From Chryseobacterium sp. W4I1 (GTDB taxonomy: Bacteria; Bacteroidota; Bacteroidia; Flavobacteriales; Weeksellaceae): a stretch of 64,000 nt of DNA. The stretch lies in contig NZ_JAUSXQ010000001.1 of the NCBI RefSeq assembly GCF_030816115.1, positions 1,922,001-1,986,000 of the forward strand, given 5' to 3'. Under the pieces are notes generated by a model. That model did not search any database. It saw only the letters and a program-made list of their open reading frames with translations, and was not told where the DNA came from. Shown in pieces: positions 17,734-26,569 of this stretch. The stretch's first letter is position 1; each line of letters opens with the position of its first letter. Position numbers and translations under genes: made by a program.

Positions 17734-18092
17734 ATTCCGAACTGAGAGAGCTGTTCGAGATCAAACAGGACGACGGCAAAAAAAAGATCAGTAAACCTGA
17801 TCCAGGTGATCAAAATGTAAAAAAACACATCACGAATCGTCTTGCTGTTTTTATACTTGGCACAATCTGTTTTGTTATTGCAATAAATACAGGAAAGGGC
17901 AGCTGGGAAGAAGTGGCATTCCTTATATTTATGGCGATATTTCATGCGATCTGGCTACTTTTCATTATCATTGAAGCAGTGGTTCTGCAGAGCAAGAAGA
18001 AGTTTGCCTTAAGGAATATTAACCTTATTTTTATCCTTATTCTATTATTAACTTACTTTATCAGCGGTATTTTCCTTTTTGGATTTGCCTGA
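17730..18092 (+). CDS. Small membrane protein of unknown function
   Basis: A 120-residue protein: a charged cytosolic-looking N-terminus (1-35) is followed by three hydrophobic segments (about 38-54, 62-85 and 98-118). No family motif is recognised. It overlaps the upstream 63-residue gene by four bases (ATGA), a strong sign of paired expression, and is followed by a good terminator. It may form a complex with its partner, but that is inference. Confidence 0.7.
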   Translation: MNSELRELFEIKQDDGKKKISKPDPGDQNVKKHITNRLAVFILGTICFVIAINTGKGSWEEVAFLIFMAIFHAIWLLFIIIEAVVLQSKKKFALRNINLIFILILLLTYFISGIFLFGFA

Positions 18093-18113
18093 TATTTTAT
18101 CAATACAATATAG

Positions 18114-18138
18114 AAAGCTTCCTGTGGGAAGCTTTTTT
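18114..18138 (+). terminator. Terminator after the E2/small membrane protein operon
   Basis: AAAGCTTCC (18114-18122) pairs with GGAAGCTTT (18127-18135) around a four-base loop and is followed by a T run. Confidence 0.88.
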
Positions 18139-18231
18139 CTTTTCCGTATCTCAACTTTGTATCTTTCTTGAACATAATTTTTAAATACCATCTAATTTTT
18201 ATATTTTTCAGATAAATTTCAAAGTCCACAA

Positions 18232-19584
18232 ATGCTGAAAATTTTCTTTCTTCTCCAAAAAGGCCTTAAAAAGTCTTTTGATAACATCCGCAATGAGCAG
18301 CTGAAAAACAATCTGCTGCAGGCGATTCCTTTCTGGATAGGATCTGTGATCACAGGTTTCTTTGCGGTCATGTATGCCAAAGTATTTGCCTGGGGAGAGC
18401 ATCTGCTGAATTTTATTATGAATTGGCATGCCTGGATGATCTTTATCATTGCCCCAATAGGTTTTGTCTTTTCGTGGTGGCTGGTAAAAGAATTTGCCCC
18501 GTATGCCAAAGGCAGCGGTATACCACAGGTAATGGCAGCTGTAGAACTGGCCAATCCAAAGGAACATACTAAGATCAGAAGTCTTCTCAGTTTAAAAATT
18601 ATCATTTTTAAGATCTTGTCATCCGTTATTTTGGTTATTGGAGGCGGAGCTGTCGGACGTGAAGGACCCACCATCCAGATTGCCGGTTCTGTATTCAGAA
18701 AAGTAAATGAGTACCTTCCTCACTGGTGGCCGAAAATATCAAAGAAAAACATGATTATGACGGGTGCAGCAGCTGGCCTTGCAGCAGCATTTAATACCCC
18801 TTTGGGTGGAATCGTGTTTGCTGTAGAGGAGCTTTCTAAAACCCACATTAATTATTTCAAGACGGCTTTATTTACCGCAGTAATCATTGCGGGTTTAACG
18901 GCTCAAACTTTAGCAGGATCATATTTATACTTAGGATATCCAAAAACGAATGATGTTTCTTTAATGGTGATGTTTCCTATTATTCTTGTTGCCGGAATTG
19001 CCGGAATCCTTGCCAGTCAGCTTTCCGTAACCATGCTCAAGATGAATGACTGGAAGAAAAGAAAACTTAAAACTGATAAGGCGAATGTTATTTTCCTGAT
19101 ATTATGTGCCCTATTGATTGCTTCTATTGCTTATTTCATCAACAGGGAAATCCTTGGATCCGGAAAAGAAATTATGGAAAGGGTTCTTTTTACCAGGGAT
19201 AAGCATGAAGATTGGTATGTTCCGGTGTTAAGGATGCTTGGCCCTGCCCTTTCTTTCACTTCAGGAGGTGCGGGTGGGATTTTTGCTCCTGCCCTTTCAG
19301 CCGGTGCGAGCATAGGATCTGTCATTTCCGGAGCGATTCATTTAACGCCTAATGAAACCAATGTAGTTGTTCTTGCAGGAATGGTCGCTTTTCTTACCGG
19401 AATTACCAGAGCTCCCTTTACATCTGCTATTATTGTACTGGAAATGACGGACAGACATTCATTGATATTTCATCTGATGCTGGCAGGAATGGTTTCTTCC
19501 ATTGCTTCTATTCTGGTGAGCAGACATTCTTTATATGATGTGATTAAAGTAAATTTCCTGACTGAAATCAGAGATAAGGATTAA
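18232..19584 (+). CDS. ClC family chloride channel or H+/Cl- antiporter
   Basis: Polytopic membrane protein of the ClC family. The 450-residue protein has all three selectivity signatures: GSGIPQV (94-100), GREGPTIQI (142-150, including the gating glutamate) and GGIFAPAL near 352. A long N-terminal helix precedes the first membrane segment, and there are no C-terminal CBS domains. The retained gating glutamate fits either a channel or an exchanger. A short helix-rich reverse frame over the same bases is a shadow. Confidence 0.94.
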   Translation: MLKIFFLLQKGLKKSFDNIRNEQLKNNLLQAIPFWIGSVITGFFAVMYAKVFAWGEHLLNFIMNWHAWMIFIIAPIGFVFSWWLVKEFAPYAKGSGIPQVMAAVELANPKEHTKIRSLLSLKIIIFKILSSVILVIGGGAVGREGPTIQIAGSVFRKVNEYLPHWWPKISKKNMIMTGAAAGLAAAFNTPLGGIVFAVEELSKTHINYFKTALFTAVIIAGLTAQTLAGSYLYLGYPKTNDVSLMVMFPIILVAGIAGILASQLSVTMLKMNDWKKRKLKTDKANVIFLILCALLIASIAYFINREILGSGKEIMERVLFTRDKHEDWYVPVLRMLGPALSFTSGGAGGIFAPALSAGASIGSVISGAIHLTPNETNVVVLAGMVAFLTGITRAPFTSAIIVLEMTDRHSLIFHLMLAGMVSSIASILVSRHSLYDVIKVNFLTEIRDKD

Positions 19585-19718
19585 CTATTGCTAGTTTCTG
19601 GTTACCCGTTTGAATTACAAAACAAAGTAGCAGTGATTTGAAAATGCTCCTTTTTGAGTTTTAAAGACCCGCTTTGAATTAAAAGACTATCAATCAGCAA
19701 CCGACAACTGGCAACTAT
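19585..19718. repeat. Low-complexity inverted repeat between the ClC gene and rpsF (locus B)
   Basis: The left arm (19585-19606) reads CTATTGCTAGTTTCTGG. The right arm (19686-19718) has the opposing CAACCGACAACTGGCAACTAT sequence in 20-base or shorter blocks. In the middle, TGATTTGAAAATGC (near 19634) is shared with the complement of locus C at 24741-24773. The units (GTTG-type) resemble locus A inside the atp operon. Confidence 0.6.
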
Positions 19719-19731
19719 TTCCCCGTAACTA

Positions 19732-19762
19732 TTGCATATTATAAATATATTCTCTAATTTTG
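19732..19762 (+). promoter_or_regulatory. Promoter of rpsF (TTG-N20-TAATTTTG)
   Basis: TTG at 19732-19734 and TAATTTTG at 19755-19762 match the -33 and -7 elements of Bacteroidota promoters. The start of rpsF is 34 bases beyond the box. Confidence 0.65.
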
Positions 19763-19796
19763 CACCTCGAAATAATTAACAAATTCATTTAACATT

Positions 19797-20138
19797 ATGA
19801 ACAATTACGAAACTGTTTTCATTTTAACTCCCGTTCTATCTGACGCTCAGGTAGAGGAAGCAGTGAAAAAATTTGAAGATCTTTTAAAAGAAAAGAACTG
19901 TGAAATCGTTGCCAAAGAGAACTGGGGATTAAAAAAACTAGCTTATCCGATTCAATTAAAAAAGAACGGATTCTACACTTTAATCGAGTTTAAAGGGGAA
20001 GGTACTGTAGTTGCTGATTTAGAATTAGCATTCAAACGTGACGAAAGAGTAATCCGTTACCTGACTACAAAACTTGACAAGCATGCTGTTGAGTACGCTG
20101 TAACTAGAAGAACTAAAATCAAAGCGGCTAGAGCTTAA
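19797..20138 (+). CDS. rpsF: 30S ribosomal protein S6
   Basis: Component of the small-subunit platform, pairing with S18. The 113-residue protein begins [16 protein letters not shown] and has [20 protein letters not shown] in the middle and [12 protein letters not shown] near residue 85, all S6 hallmarks. It leads the rpsF-rpsR-rplI cluster. Compared with many bacteria there is no ssb gene between rpsF and rpsR, as is usual in Bacteroidota. Confidence 0.98.
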   Translation: MNNYETVFILTPVLSDAQVEEAVKKFEDLLKEKNCEIVAKENWGLKKLAYPIQLKKNGFYTLIEFKGEGTVVADLELAFKRDERVIRYLTTKLDKHAVEYAVTRRTKIKAARA

Positions 20139-20170
20139 TTATTAACCCTATTTTTTAAAAAAGACAAGAC

Positions 20171-20473
20171 ATGGCAATAGACGAAATGGCTAAACAAGCC
20201 TCAGCTGGAGGAGAATCAGAAGTAAAATTCCTTACTCCACTTGACATCAATACAAAATCTGAAAAGAAATATTGTAGATTCAAAAAATACGGAATTAAGC
20301 ACGTTGATTACAAAGACGCTGACTTCTTATTACAGTTCGTAAACGAGCAAGGTAAAATCTTACCAAGAAGATACACTGGAACTTCTTTAAAATATCAAAG
20401 AAAAGTTTCTGCTGCTATCAAAAGAGCAAGACACCTTTCTTTACTACCTTACGTAGCTGACTTATTGAAATAA
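20171..20473 (+). CDS. rpsR: 30S ribosomal protein S18
   Basis: Small-subunit platform protein that pairs with S6. The 100-residue protein has a flavobacterial N-terminal extension (residues 1-25, [13 protein letters not shown]). The S18 core follows: [37 protein letters not shown] and [12 protein letters not shown]. It lies 32 bases after rpsF and is followed by a hairpin that partly separates it from rplI. Confidence 0.98.
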   Translation: MAIDEMAKQASAGGESEVKFLTPLDINTKSEKKYCRFKKYGIKHVDYKDADFLLQFVNEQGKILPRRYTGTSLKYQRKVSAAIKRARHLSLLPYVADLLK

Positions 20474-20490
20474 GACAAAAAAATAAATAA

Positions 20491-20515
20491 AAGAAGAGGG
20501 CAACCTCTTCTTTTG
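20491..20515 (+). terminator. Terminator or attenuator between rpsR and rplI
   Basis: AAGAAGAGG (20491-20499) pairs with CCTCTTCTT (20504-20512) around GCAA, followed by TTTTGTT. A GNRA-like loop and a T run fit an intrinsic terminator, so rplI may be expressed partly independently. Confidence 0.8.
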
Positions 20516-20612
20516 TTGCTGAATAAATAATTTAATTCTAACGATTTTTAGATAAAAGATAAAGACATATCATCTTGATTCTTCACTCTAAAACTAAAAA
20601 CGGACAACAACA

Positions 20613-21131
20613 ATGGACATTATTCTAAAAAAAGACGTAGAAAACTTAGGTCTTGAATTCGATACAGTAAGCGTAAAGCCAGGTTATGCTAGAAACTTCT
20701 TACTTCCTCAAGGAATTGCACTTTTAGCGACTCCTAAAAACAAAGCAGCTCTAGAAGCTACTTTAGAAGCTAGAAAAGAAGAAGAAGCTAAATTAATCGC
20801 TGCTGCTAACGGTGTAGTAGATCAATTAAAGAAAACTTCTATCACTATTCCTGCAAAAGTAGGTTCTGGTGACAAGTTATTCGGATCTATCAACAATGCA
20901 GATCTTTCTGCTGCTCTTGCTAAAGCTGGAGTTTCTGTTGAGAAGAAATACATCAAAATTCCAGGAAACACTATTAAGAGAACTGGTAAAGTAACTGCAA
21001 ACATCAGATTACACAGAAATGTTGAGTACAACTTCGAATTCGACATCGTATCTGACGCTCCGGTAGAAGCTCCTAAGCCAGCTGCTCCTAAAGCTAAAGT
21101 AGTAGAAGAAACTCCTTCTGAAGAAGCTTAA
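20613..21131 (+). CDS. rplI: 50S ribosomal protein L9
   Basis: Large-subunit protein with two globular domains joined by a long helix. The 172-residue protein starts MDIILKKDVENLGLEFDTV, with GYARNFLLPQGIALLAT near residues 25-40. The connecting helix is about 45-75, and the C-terminal domain is near 75-150. It ends in an Ala/Pro/Glu-rich tail (VEAPKPAAPKAKVVEETPSE) that extends beyond the usual bacterial length of about 150, as in other Chryseobacterium-like genomes. Confidence 0.97.
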   Translation: MDIILKKDVENLGLEFDTVSVKPGYARNFLLPQGIALLATPKNKAALEATLEARKEEEAKLIAAANGVVDQLKKTSITIPAKVGSGDKLFGSINNADLSAALAKAGVSVEKKYIKIPGNTIKRTGKVTANIRLHRNVEYNFEFDIVSDAPVEAPKPAAPKAKVVEETPSEEA

Positions 21132-21157
21132 GATTCTAAAGAGATTTTCTCAAATAT

Positions 21158-21188
21158 ATAAACCACTTCTTTTGAAGTGGTTTTTTTG
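21158..21188 (+). terminator. Terminator of rplI
   Basis: AAACCACTTC (21158-21167) pairs with GAAGTGGTTT (21172-21181) around TTTT, followed by a run of T. Confidence 0.92.
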
Positions 21189-21200
21189 TTTATGAAAAGC

Positions 21201-21282
21201 TTAATCCCGCTATCCACTCATACTCCTCGCGCAGCCGCTTAGCCAACGTTTACTGCGGGTAACCGTTTCTATCGGGGCTAAG
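21201..21282 (-). ncRNA. Structured dispersed intergenic element (AGCCCCG...AGCGGGA type; Flavo-1-like)
   Basis: Read on the minus strand, this begins CTTAGCCCCGAT and ends GGATAGCGGGATTAAG. These ends can pair (CTTA with TAAG, CCCG with CGGG), with further GC-rich pairing inside. It is far more GC-rich than the flanking intergenic sequence. The same opening and closing blocks recur as intergenic elements in many flavobacteria. I believe they correspond to the Rfam Flavo-1 RNA motif, but I cannot check the name. No reading frame is present. Confidence 0.5.
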
Positions 21283-21332
21283 ATAGTAGTCAAAAAAATG
21301 GGTGACTGAGGCTCCGAAGTCACCAATACAAT

Positions 21333-22199
21333 CTACTCTCCCCCTCTCAATTTCTGCTGATACTCACTAGGCGGCACTCCGATTACTTTTTTAAAGATAT
21401 TACTGAAGGAAGACAGGCTATTGTAGCCTACCATCATGGCTATTTCGTACATGTTGTATTTCCCTTCCAGCATTAATTCTAATGAACGTGTGATCCTTAA
21501 TGCACGCAAAAAACGAACGTAGTTCATGCCTAAAATCTCTTTAAATTTCCGGGAAAGGGTTCTCGTGCTCATTCCGAATTCTTTCGCTGTAGATTCAATT
21601 GTCAATGGCTTTTCCAGATTGTCATGGATATACTTTGCGATCCTCAGAAGAGTTTCATCTTTTGGAAATGGGTGCTGTACCGGGAATGCCAGCTTTTTAT
21701 CTCTTTTTTCCGGGAGAATTCCTTTTAAAGCTTTAAGAAAATAATATTTAGAACCGTCATTTTTTGTGATTTTCCCATCCCAGTCTTTAGTGTATAAAAT
21801 CATTTCCCTGAGAAGATGACTGACAGAATAGATATTAATTTCATCAAAAAAGCCATTTTCATTTTCTTCTTTTTTGAAATAAAAATTATAAAGATCTACC
21901 TTGGGACTGGTCGAAAACAGATAATGCGGTGTTCCAGCCGGAATCCACATAAAACATCTTGCGGGAAGATACCAATGCTTGAGGTCTGTAAAAACATGAA
22001 CAATTCCTCCCTCTGCGTAGACTAACTGGGCAGAACTGTGATGGTGAACATCTGTTGTGACATCTCCTGTGAGCACATTGTACACATAAAATTCAGCATC
22101 ATCATCTTCTACTGCTTTAAAATGACTGTCATTCATCAAATAAAGGTATGAAGAAAATTCTGAATTGGCGTAAATGAGCAAATCTTTTTCTGTTTTCAC
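21333..22199 (-). CDS. AraC family transcriptional regulator, likely controlling the adjacent efflux genes
   Basis: A 288-residue regulator. The N-terminal cupin-like sensing domain (about residues 40-150) has a DVHHHSSAQLVYAEGG metal-cupin-like His cluster and WIPAGTPHYL. The C-terminal AraC helix-turn-helix pair (about 190-285) contains STRTLSRKFKEILGMNYVRF and VGYNSLSSFSNIFKKVIGVPPSEY. The start used is GTG at 22199, which is uncommon in this phylum. An ATG about 20 codons downstream is an alternative. The gene is divergent from the tolC-hlyD-MFS cassette, the classic layout for a local regulator. Confidence 0.88.
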   Translation of the reverse strand: MKTEKDLLIYANSEFSSYLYLMNDSHFKAVEDDDAEFYVYNVLTGDVTTDVHHHSSAQLVYAEGGIVHVFTDLKHWYLPARCFMWIPAGTPHYLFSTSPKVDLYNFYFKKEENENGFFDEINIYSVSHLLREMILYTKDWDGKITKNDGSKYYFLKALKGILPEKRDKKLAFPVQHPFPKDETLLRIAKYIHDNLEKPLTIESTAKEFGMSTRTLSRKFKEILGMNYVRFLRALRITRSLELMLEGKYNMYEIAMMVGYNSLSSFSNIFKKVIGVPPSEYQQKLRGGE

Positions 22200-22224
22200 A
22201 AATCAGCTCCGACTGTGTGCGCCG

Positions 22225-22232
22225 TAACTTTG
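22225..22232 (+). promoter_or_regulatory. -7 box of the efflux cassette
   Basis: TAACTTTG, an exact TAnnTTTG match, lies 41 bases before the TolC-like start and in the 74-base divergent region. The AraC regulator would bind here or close by. Confidence 0.55.
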
Positions 22233-22273
22233 CAACATTAAAATCAATCTAGCAAAAATTCTTTAATTAAATT

Positions 22274-23611
22274 ATGAATATGATATTTAACGCTTGCGCA
22301 TATCAGTGCATGGCGTTGTGCTTACTGCTTAGCGGCAGTTTTTTACACTCACAGATGATCGATTATCAGCATCTTGGCCTTCAACAGGCAATAGAGACCG
22401 GTTTAAAAAACAACAAAAACATTCAGATCAGTCATTTAAAACAGGAAATGGCGGTCACTAAAGAGAAGGATCTTGCAATGGAAAAACTTCCGGATGTTGA
22501 GTTCCACACAAGTTACAACCAGATAACCAATCTTTTCCAGCATCAGAACGGCTTTTTCAATAAAGCCACAAAGTATGATGTTATCAATGGAATGTACGAT
22601 TTTACACTGTCGGCGTCCATTCCGGTGTATATGGGTGGGAAAATTAAAAATACAGAGAAAAAAGCAGCCATTGACACTGAAATCTCCACATTGAGAACCC
22701 ATCTGGATGAAAGACAACTGAAAATGGAGATCATTACAGCCTTTCTGCAGATCCATCATTTAAAAGAGCAGCAGAGCCTTATTGATGATAAAATGAAGGA
22801 AGACTCTGTTAATATCAAACAGGTAAAATCTTTAAAAGCGAATGGCGTTGTCACTGTAAATGAAGTTCTAAGAACGTCTTTACAGCTTTCCAATCATAAA
22901 ATGAGCTGGACGGAACTGGATAATGACATCCAGATTGCGGAACATCAGCTGAAAACTATTCTTTCTCTTCCTGAAAACCAGGAAATGCATGTGGATACAG
23001 AAGATCTGATCTCAGACAAGGCATCAGTTCCTTATATCGATGAATTAACGGAAACTGCTTTAAATAAAAATGAATCTGTTGATATGACGCATAAAAATCT
23101 TTCATTAAAAGTATTAGATCAGAAAATCACGAAAGCAAATTATTTACCGAAAATTACAGCTGGCGGAGAATATTTCATCAAGTACCCGAATATGATGTTT
23201 TTCCCTCCCGAGCCTTATGCCTACCGTTTGGGAATGCTGGGTATAAATCTTACCTATCCTATCGAAAACCTGTATAAAAACAAGTACAAAATGCAGGAAG
23301 CCAGGGAAAATATTGACCTGGCAAAACTTCAGATTGAGGAAAACGAAGAGAAAGTAAGACACAGCGTGTACGAAGCCTACAAAAAGTTTGAAGAAACCGA
23401 TCAGAAAGTAAAAATCGCCGAAGAAGCAATTGGCCAGGCCAAAGAAAACTACCGTATTGTAAAAACAAAATACGCCAATAAACTAAGCCTTATCACGGAA
23501 CTCATCGATGCAGATAATGCTTATCTGGAGGCAGAATCCAATCTTATCTCTGTAAAAATAAACCGACAACTAAAATATTACCAACTCCAGTACACGATTG
23601 GAAACTTATAA
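22274..23611 (+). CDS. TolC family outer-membrane efflux protein
   Basis: Outer-membrane channel of a tripartite pump. The 445-residue protein has a signal peptide (ending near residue 28, SGSFLHS) and the family's YQHLGLQQAIETGLKNNKNIQIS opening in blocks. Two OEP repeats follow, the first around 40-220 and the second around 245-440. Long amphipathic helices (for example EENEEKVRHSVYEAYKKF) are present. It is followed by the HlyD-type adaptor after five bases, so the pair is clearly an operon. Confidence 0.92.
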   Translation: MNMIFNACAYQCMALCLLLSGSFLHSQMIDYQHLGLQQAIETGLKNNKNIQISHLKQEMAVTKEKDLAMEKLPDVEFHTSYNQITNLFQHQNGFFNKATKYDVINGMYDFTLSASIPVYMGGKIKNTEKKAAIDTEISTLRTHLDERQLKMEIITAFLQIHHLKEQQSLIDDKMKEDSVNIKQVKSLKANGVVTVNEVLRTSLQLSNHKMSWTELDNDIQIAEHQLKTILSLPENQEMHVDTEDLISDKASVPYIDELTETALNKNESVDMTHKNLSLKVLDQKITKANYLPKITAGGEYFIKYPNMMFFPPEPYAYRLGMLGINLTYPIENLYKNKYKMQEARENIDLAKLQIEENEEKVRHSVYEAYKKFEETDQKVKIAEEAIGQAKENYRIVKTKYANKLSLITELIDADNAYLEAESNLISVKINRQLKYYQLQYTIGNL

Positions 23612-23616
23612 AAACT

Positions 23617-24663
23617 ATGGCAAAGAAACAACTGACACAAAAGGAAAAAAGAATCAACAAAACGATCACGCTGCTGGCCTGGATCCTGATCATCAGCGGC
23701 ATCACGGGAATGGTAAGTTTCTATCTATTCTCAAGAAAAAATGTTACTACAAATGATGCGCAGATCGAGCAGTATATCACCCCTGTTTCCAGTAAAGTTT
23801 CCGGATTTATCAAAACTATAAGGTTTGAGGAAAATCAGTTTGTTCATGAAGGGGACACACTGATCGTAATAGACAACAGGGAATTCGTCAATCAGGTGAA
23901 AATGGCTGAGGCAGGACTTCATGCAAATGCTGAAAATATTACCACTATACAAAGCAGCGTCAATACAAAGGAAAGCGATACAAAAATCATCGATGCCAAA
24001 ATTGCTTCCGCAAAAATTGATATATGGAGAACGGAACAGGATTTTAAAAGATATAAAAACCTGGTTTCTGAAGATGCAGCAACGGAACAGCAGTTTGAAA
24101 ACGTACAGGCTTCTTATGAACAGGCAAAAGCCAACCTTTTAGCTTTGGAACAGCAGAAAAATGCAGTAAGAGCAGGTGCCAGCGAACAGCAAACTAAAAT
24201 TGCACCGGTCAAAAGCCAGATCCAGCAGAGTTCTGCAGGCCTGAATAATGCTCAACTTTTTCTTTCCTATACTGTAATTACTGCCCCCTATGACGGCTGG
24301 GTCGGGAAAAAGACCATCCAGGAAGGACAGCTGATCAAAGAAGGTCAGGCGCTTGTACAGATTGTGAGCAAAGAAAAATGGATCATTGCCAATTATAAAG
24401 AAACTCAACTCGGACAGATAGACTCAAAACAGGAAGTTACGATCACGGCAGATGCTTATCCTGACATTAAATTTAAAGGAAAAGTAGTTTCGGTTTCGCC
24501 TGCTTCAGGTTCTCAGTTTTCATTGGTAAAACCGGATAATGCAACAGGAAATTTTGTCAAAATCGAACAGAGATTCCCAGTAAAAATTATTCTGGACAAC
24601 AATCAACATAACGAAAAACTGCTTTCCGGAATGAATGTTCTGGTAAGCGCAAAAAAGATATAG
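23617..24663 (+). CDS. HlyD/EmrA family membrane-fusion protein
   Basis: Periplasmic adaptor anchored in the inner membrane. The 348-residue protein has one N-terminal membrane helix (about 17-38). A lipoyl-like half (TNDAQIEQYITPVSSKVSGF, 50-70) and a coiled-coil hairpin (about 110-205) follow, then the second lipoyl half and beta-barrel (TAPYDGWVGKKTIQEGQLI near 225). The layout is EmrA-like, the kind that pairs with major-facilitator pumps, which agrees with the MFS gene downstream. Confidence 0.93.
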   Translation: MAKKQLTQKEKRINKTITLLAWILIISGITGMVSFYLFSRKNVTTNDAQIEQYITPVSSKVSGFIKTIRFEENQFVHEGDTLIVIDNREFVNQVKMAEAGLHANAENITTIQSSVNTKESDTKIIDAKIASAKIDIWRTEQDFKRYKNLVSEDAATEQQFENVQASYEQAKANLLALEQQKNAVRAGASEQQTKIAPVKSQIQQSSAGLNNAQLFLSYTVITAPYDGWVGKKTIQEGQLIKEGQALVQIVSKEKWIIANYKETQLGQIDSKQEVTITADAYPDIKFKGKVVSVSPASGSQFSLVKPDNATGNFVKIEQRFPVKIILDNNQHNEKLLSGMNVLVSAKKI

Positions 24664-24773
24664 TGTGAATGTTTTGAGTTAGAAAGTGTGAGGGTGTGAA
24701 CCTATTAGAATCGAGAGATATGAATGAAGAAGTTACTTTAATAATCACACCAGCGCATTTTCAAATCATACAT
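24662..24773. repeat. Low-complexity inverted repeat in the hlyD-MFS gap (locus C)
   Basis: The left arm (24662-24700) has GTGTGAGGGTGTGAA-type units. The right arm (24741-24773) has AATCACACCAGCGCATTTTC and AAATCATAC in opposing sense. The remainder of the 300-base gap up to 24964 is AT-rich with no gene. A shared TGATTTGAAAATGC word links it with locus B. Confidence 0.6.
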
Positions 24774-24964
24774 CATAAAAATTGCCAGATTAGATTATTT
24801 AGCGGAAAGACATAACTGCAGAGACAAACTATCGTTTATACTTTAGTATTTGTCATTTTACCTTTTACTCTTTTTACAACCTGTGCTTTTGTCTTTTCGC
24901 ATTTTATTTCTCAAAAAACATATACATACATCTTCTATACAAATGATTACACTTACAGATCCTT

Positions 24965-26527
24965 ATGCAGCATAATACAGTTTATCATAAATGGGTTCCC
25001 CAGTGGCTGAAACTGCCACTTCTGGTGCTGGCCTTATTTCCACACCTGATGTTGTTATCCATTTTGCACTCCAACAGTGCCTTCACCTCTTCTTTTATGG
25101 ATGTAGATTCGGATGACATTCAGTATTTAATGATTTTGATGTACGGAACCTTTGTGGTCACCTTGTTGGTTATACAGCGTTTTATGGCTTATTTCAGCGT
25201 GAAATATTACATTCTTCTGATGTCCTCCATTTCTGTGATCATTCTTTATGCTTTATCGGTAACCAATAATTATCAGGTTATTCTGGTTATACGCTTTCTG
25301 GAAGGTATTTTCGGGCTTATGGAAGGTGCGATCTTCCTTCCACTGATCATTGCTGAGTTAAAAACAAAGCATGCAAAAGTAATCGCTTATCTTTTCATGT
25401 ATACGATCATGTTGACCGGTGGAACTGTCACCACATCATTACTGAAATCCAGCATTGAAAACTATGATTTCCAGCACATGATTTTAATGATGGTGTACTT
25501 TCACATTTTTGTCCTTATCATCGGGATTGCTCTGTTCAATACCAACAGATTTTTTCCTAAGATGCCTCTTTACCAGTTAGACATTACAAGCTGGTTCCTG
25601 TTGTGGGCAAGTCTTCAGTCTGGAGGTTATGCCATTATTTATGGGAAAAGACTGATGTGGTTTGAGTCTGACACCATTATTCTGTGCCTTTTTATTTTCC
25701 TTCTCTCAGGAGGATTATTTATGCTTAAACAGAGAAACTCCAAAAGACCGATCTTTCATTTTGAAGTATTCAGCTCAAAAAATGTTGTTGCCGGAATGAT
25801 CCTGTTCTTTATTTTTTATCTCATCCGCTCGGGATTGAATAATGTGTACAGTATTATGGCAATTGTCTGGAAATGGCCCTGGGATTATATTGTGAATATT
25901 CAATACTGGAATGTAGCCGGGACTTTGCTGGGTGTGGTGCTTTCCGGAATATGTCTGATGAAAGGTGTTTCCTCAAGAATGGTATTCTTTACAGGGTTTC
26001 TGTTGCTGGCGGTAGATTGTGCATGGTTTACTTATACTTTTTATCCTGATACTACCCTTTCTACGATCTGCCCACCTCTTTTTCTTCAGGGAATTGCCCA
26101 GGGATTGCTGTTTACCCCTTTGGTTTTCTTTTTAATCTCGGGAATGCCGGAGCAATATGTTGCCAATGCTACAGCCTTAGGAACTACCACCCGATTCTGG
26201 ACCACAGCCATTGGGTATGCTTTGATGCAGAATCTGATGTTGTTTTTAACATTAAAACATTCTGATACTTTAAGCTTTAATTTAACGGATACAAATCCCA
26301 TTTTCTACAGCCAGTGGAATCAGATTTTTGGCAGTAATTTATCTAAACTTCCCGTCAATGAATCCTTATTCATTACGGCAGGTGCTTTTAAAGCTAAAAT
26401 AACAGCGCAGTCCATTCTCCTTTCCAATATGGAAATTTTCACCGGATTATTCTGGCTGGCATTAATTACAGCGTTTGCTTTACTGCTGTATCATCCCGTA
26501 AAAATTGCGGTGAGAAATATTATGTGA
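24965..26527 (+). CDS. Multidrug efflux MFS transporter (EmrB-like, 14-helix type)
   Basis: Inner-membrane pump of the cassette. The 520-residue protein is hydrophobic throughout, with about 13-14 predicted helices. It begins WVPQWLKLPLLVLALFPHLM, and an RFLEGIFGLMEGAIFLPLI helix near 115 resembles motif C of drug antiporters. Its identity to known EmrB is low by eye, so the drug class cannot be named. It is separated from hlyD by 300 bases carrying a repeat, so it may have its own promoter. Confidence 0.85.
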   Translation: MQHNTVYHKWVPQWLKLPLLVLALFPHLMLLSILHSNSAFTSSFMDVDSDDIQYLMILMYGTFVVTLLVIQRFMAYFSVKYYILLMSSISVIILYALSVTNNYQVILVIRFLEGIFGLMEGAIFLPLIIAELKTKHAKVIAYLFMYTIMLTGGTVTTSLLKSSIENYDFQHMILMMVYFHIFVLIIGIALFNTNRFFPKMPLYQLDITSWFLLWASLQSGGYAIIYGKRLMWFESDTIILCLFIFLLSGGLFMLKQRNSKRPIFHFEVFSSKNVVAGMILFFIFYLIRSGLNNVYSIMAIVWKWPWDYIVNIQYWNVAGTLLGVVLSGICLMKGVSSRMVFFTGFLLLAVDCAWFTYTFYPDTTLSTICPPLFLQGIAQGLLFTPLVFFLISGMPEQYVANATALGTTTRFWTTAIGYALMQNLMLFLTLKHSDTLSFNLTDTNPIFYSQWNQIFGSNLSKLPVNESLFITAGAFKAKITAQSILLSNMEIFTGLFWLALITAFALLLYHPVKIAVRNIM

Positions 26528-26569
26528 TTTTAGGCCGAAAATTTGCTGTACTTCATGAAATTTGATTTT

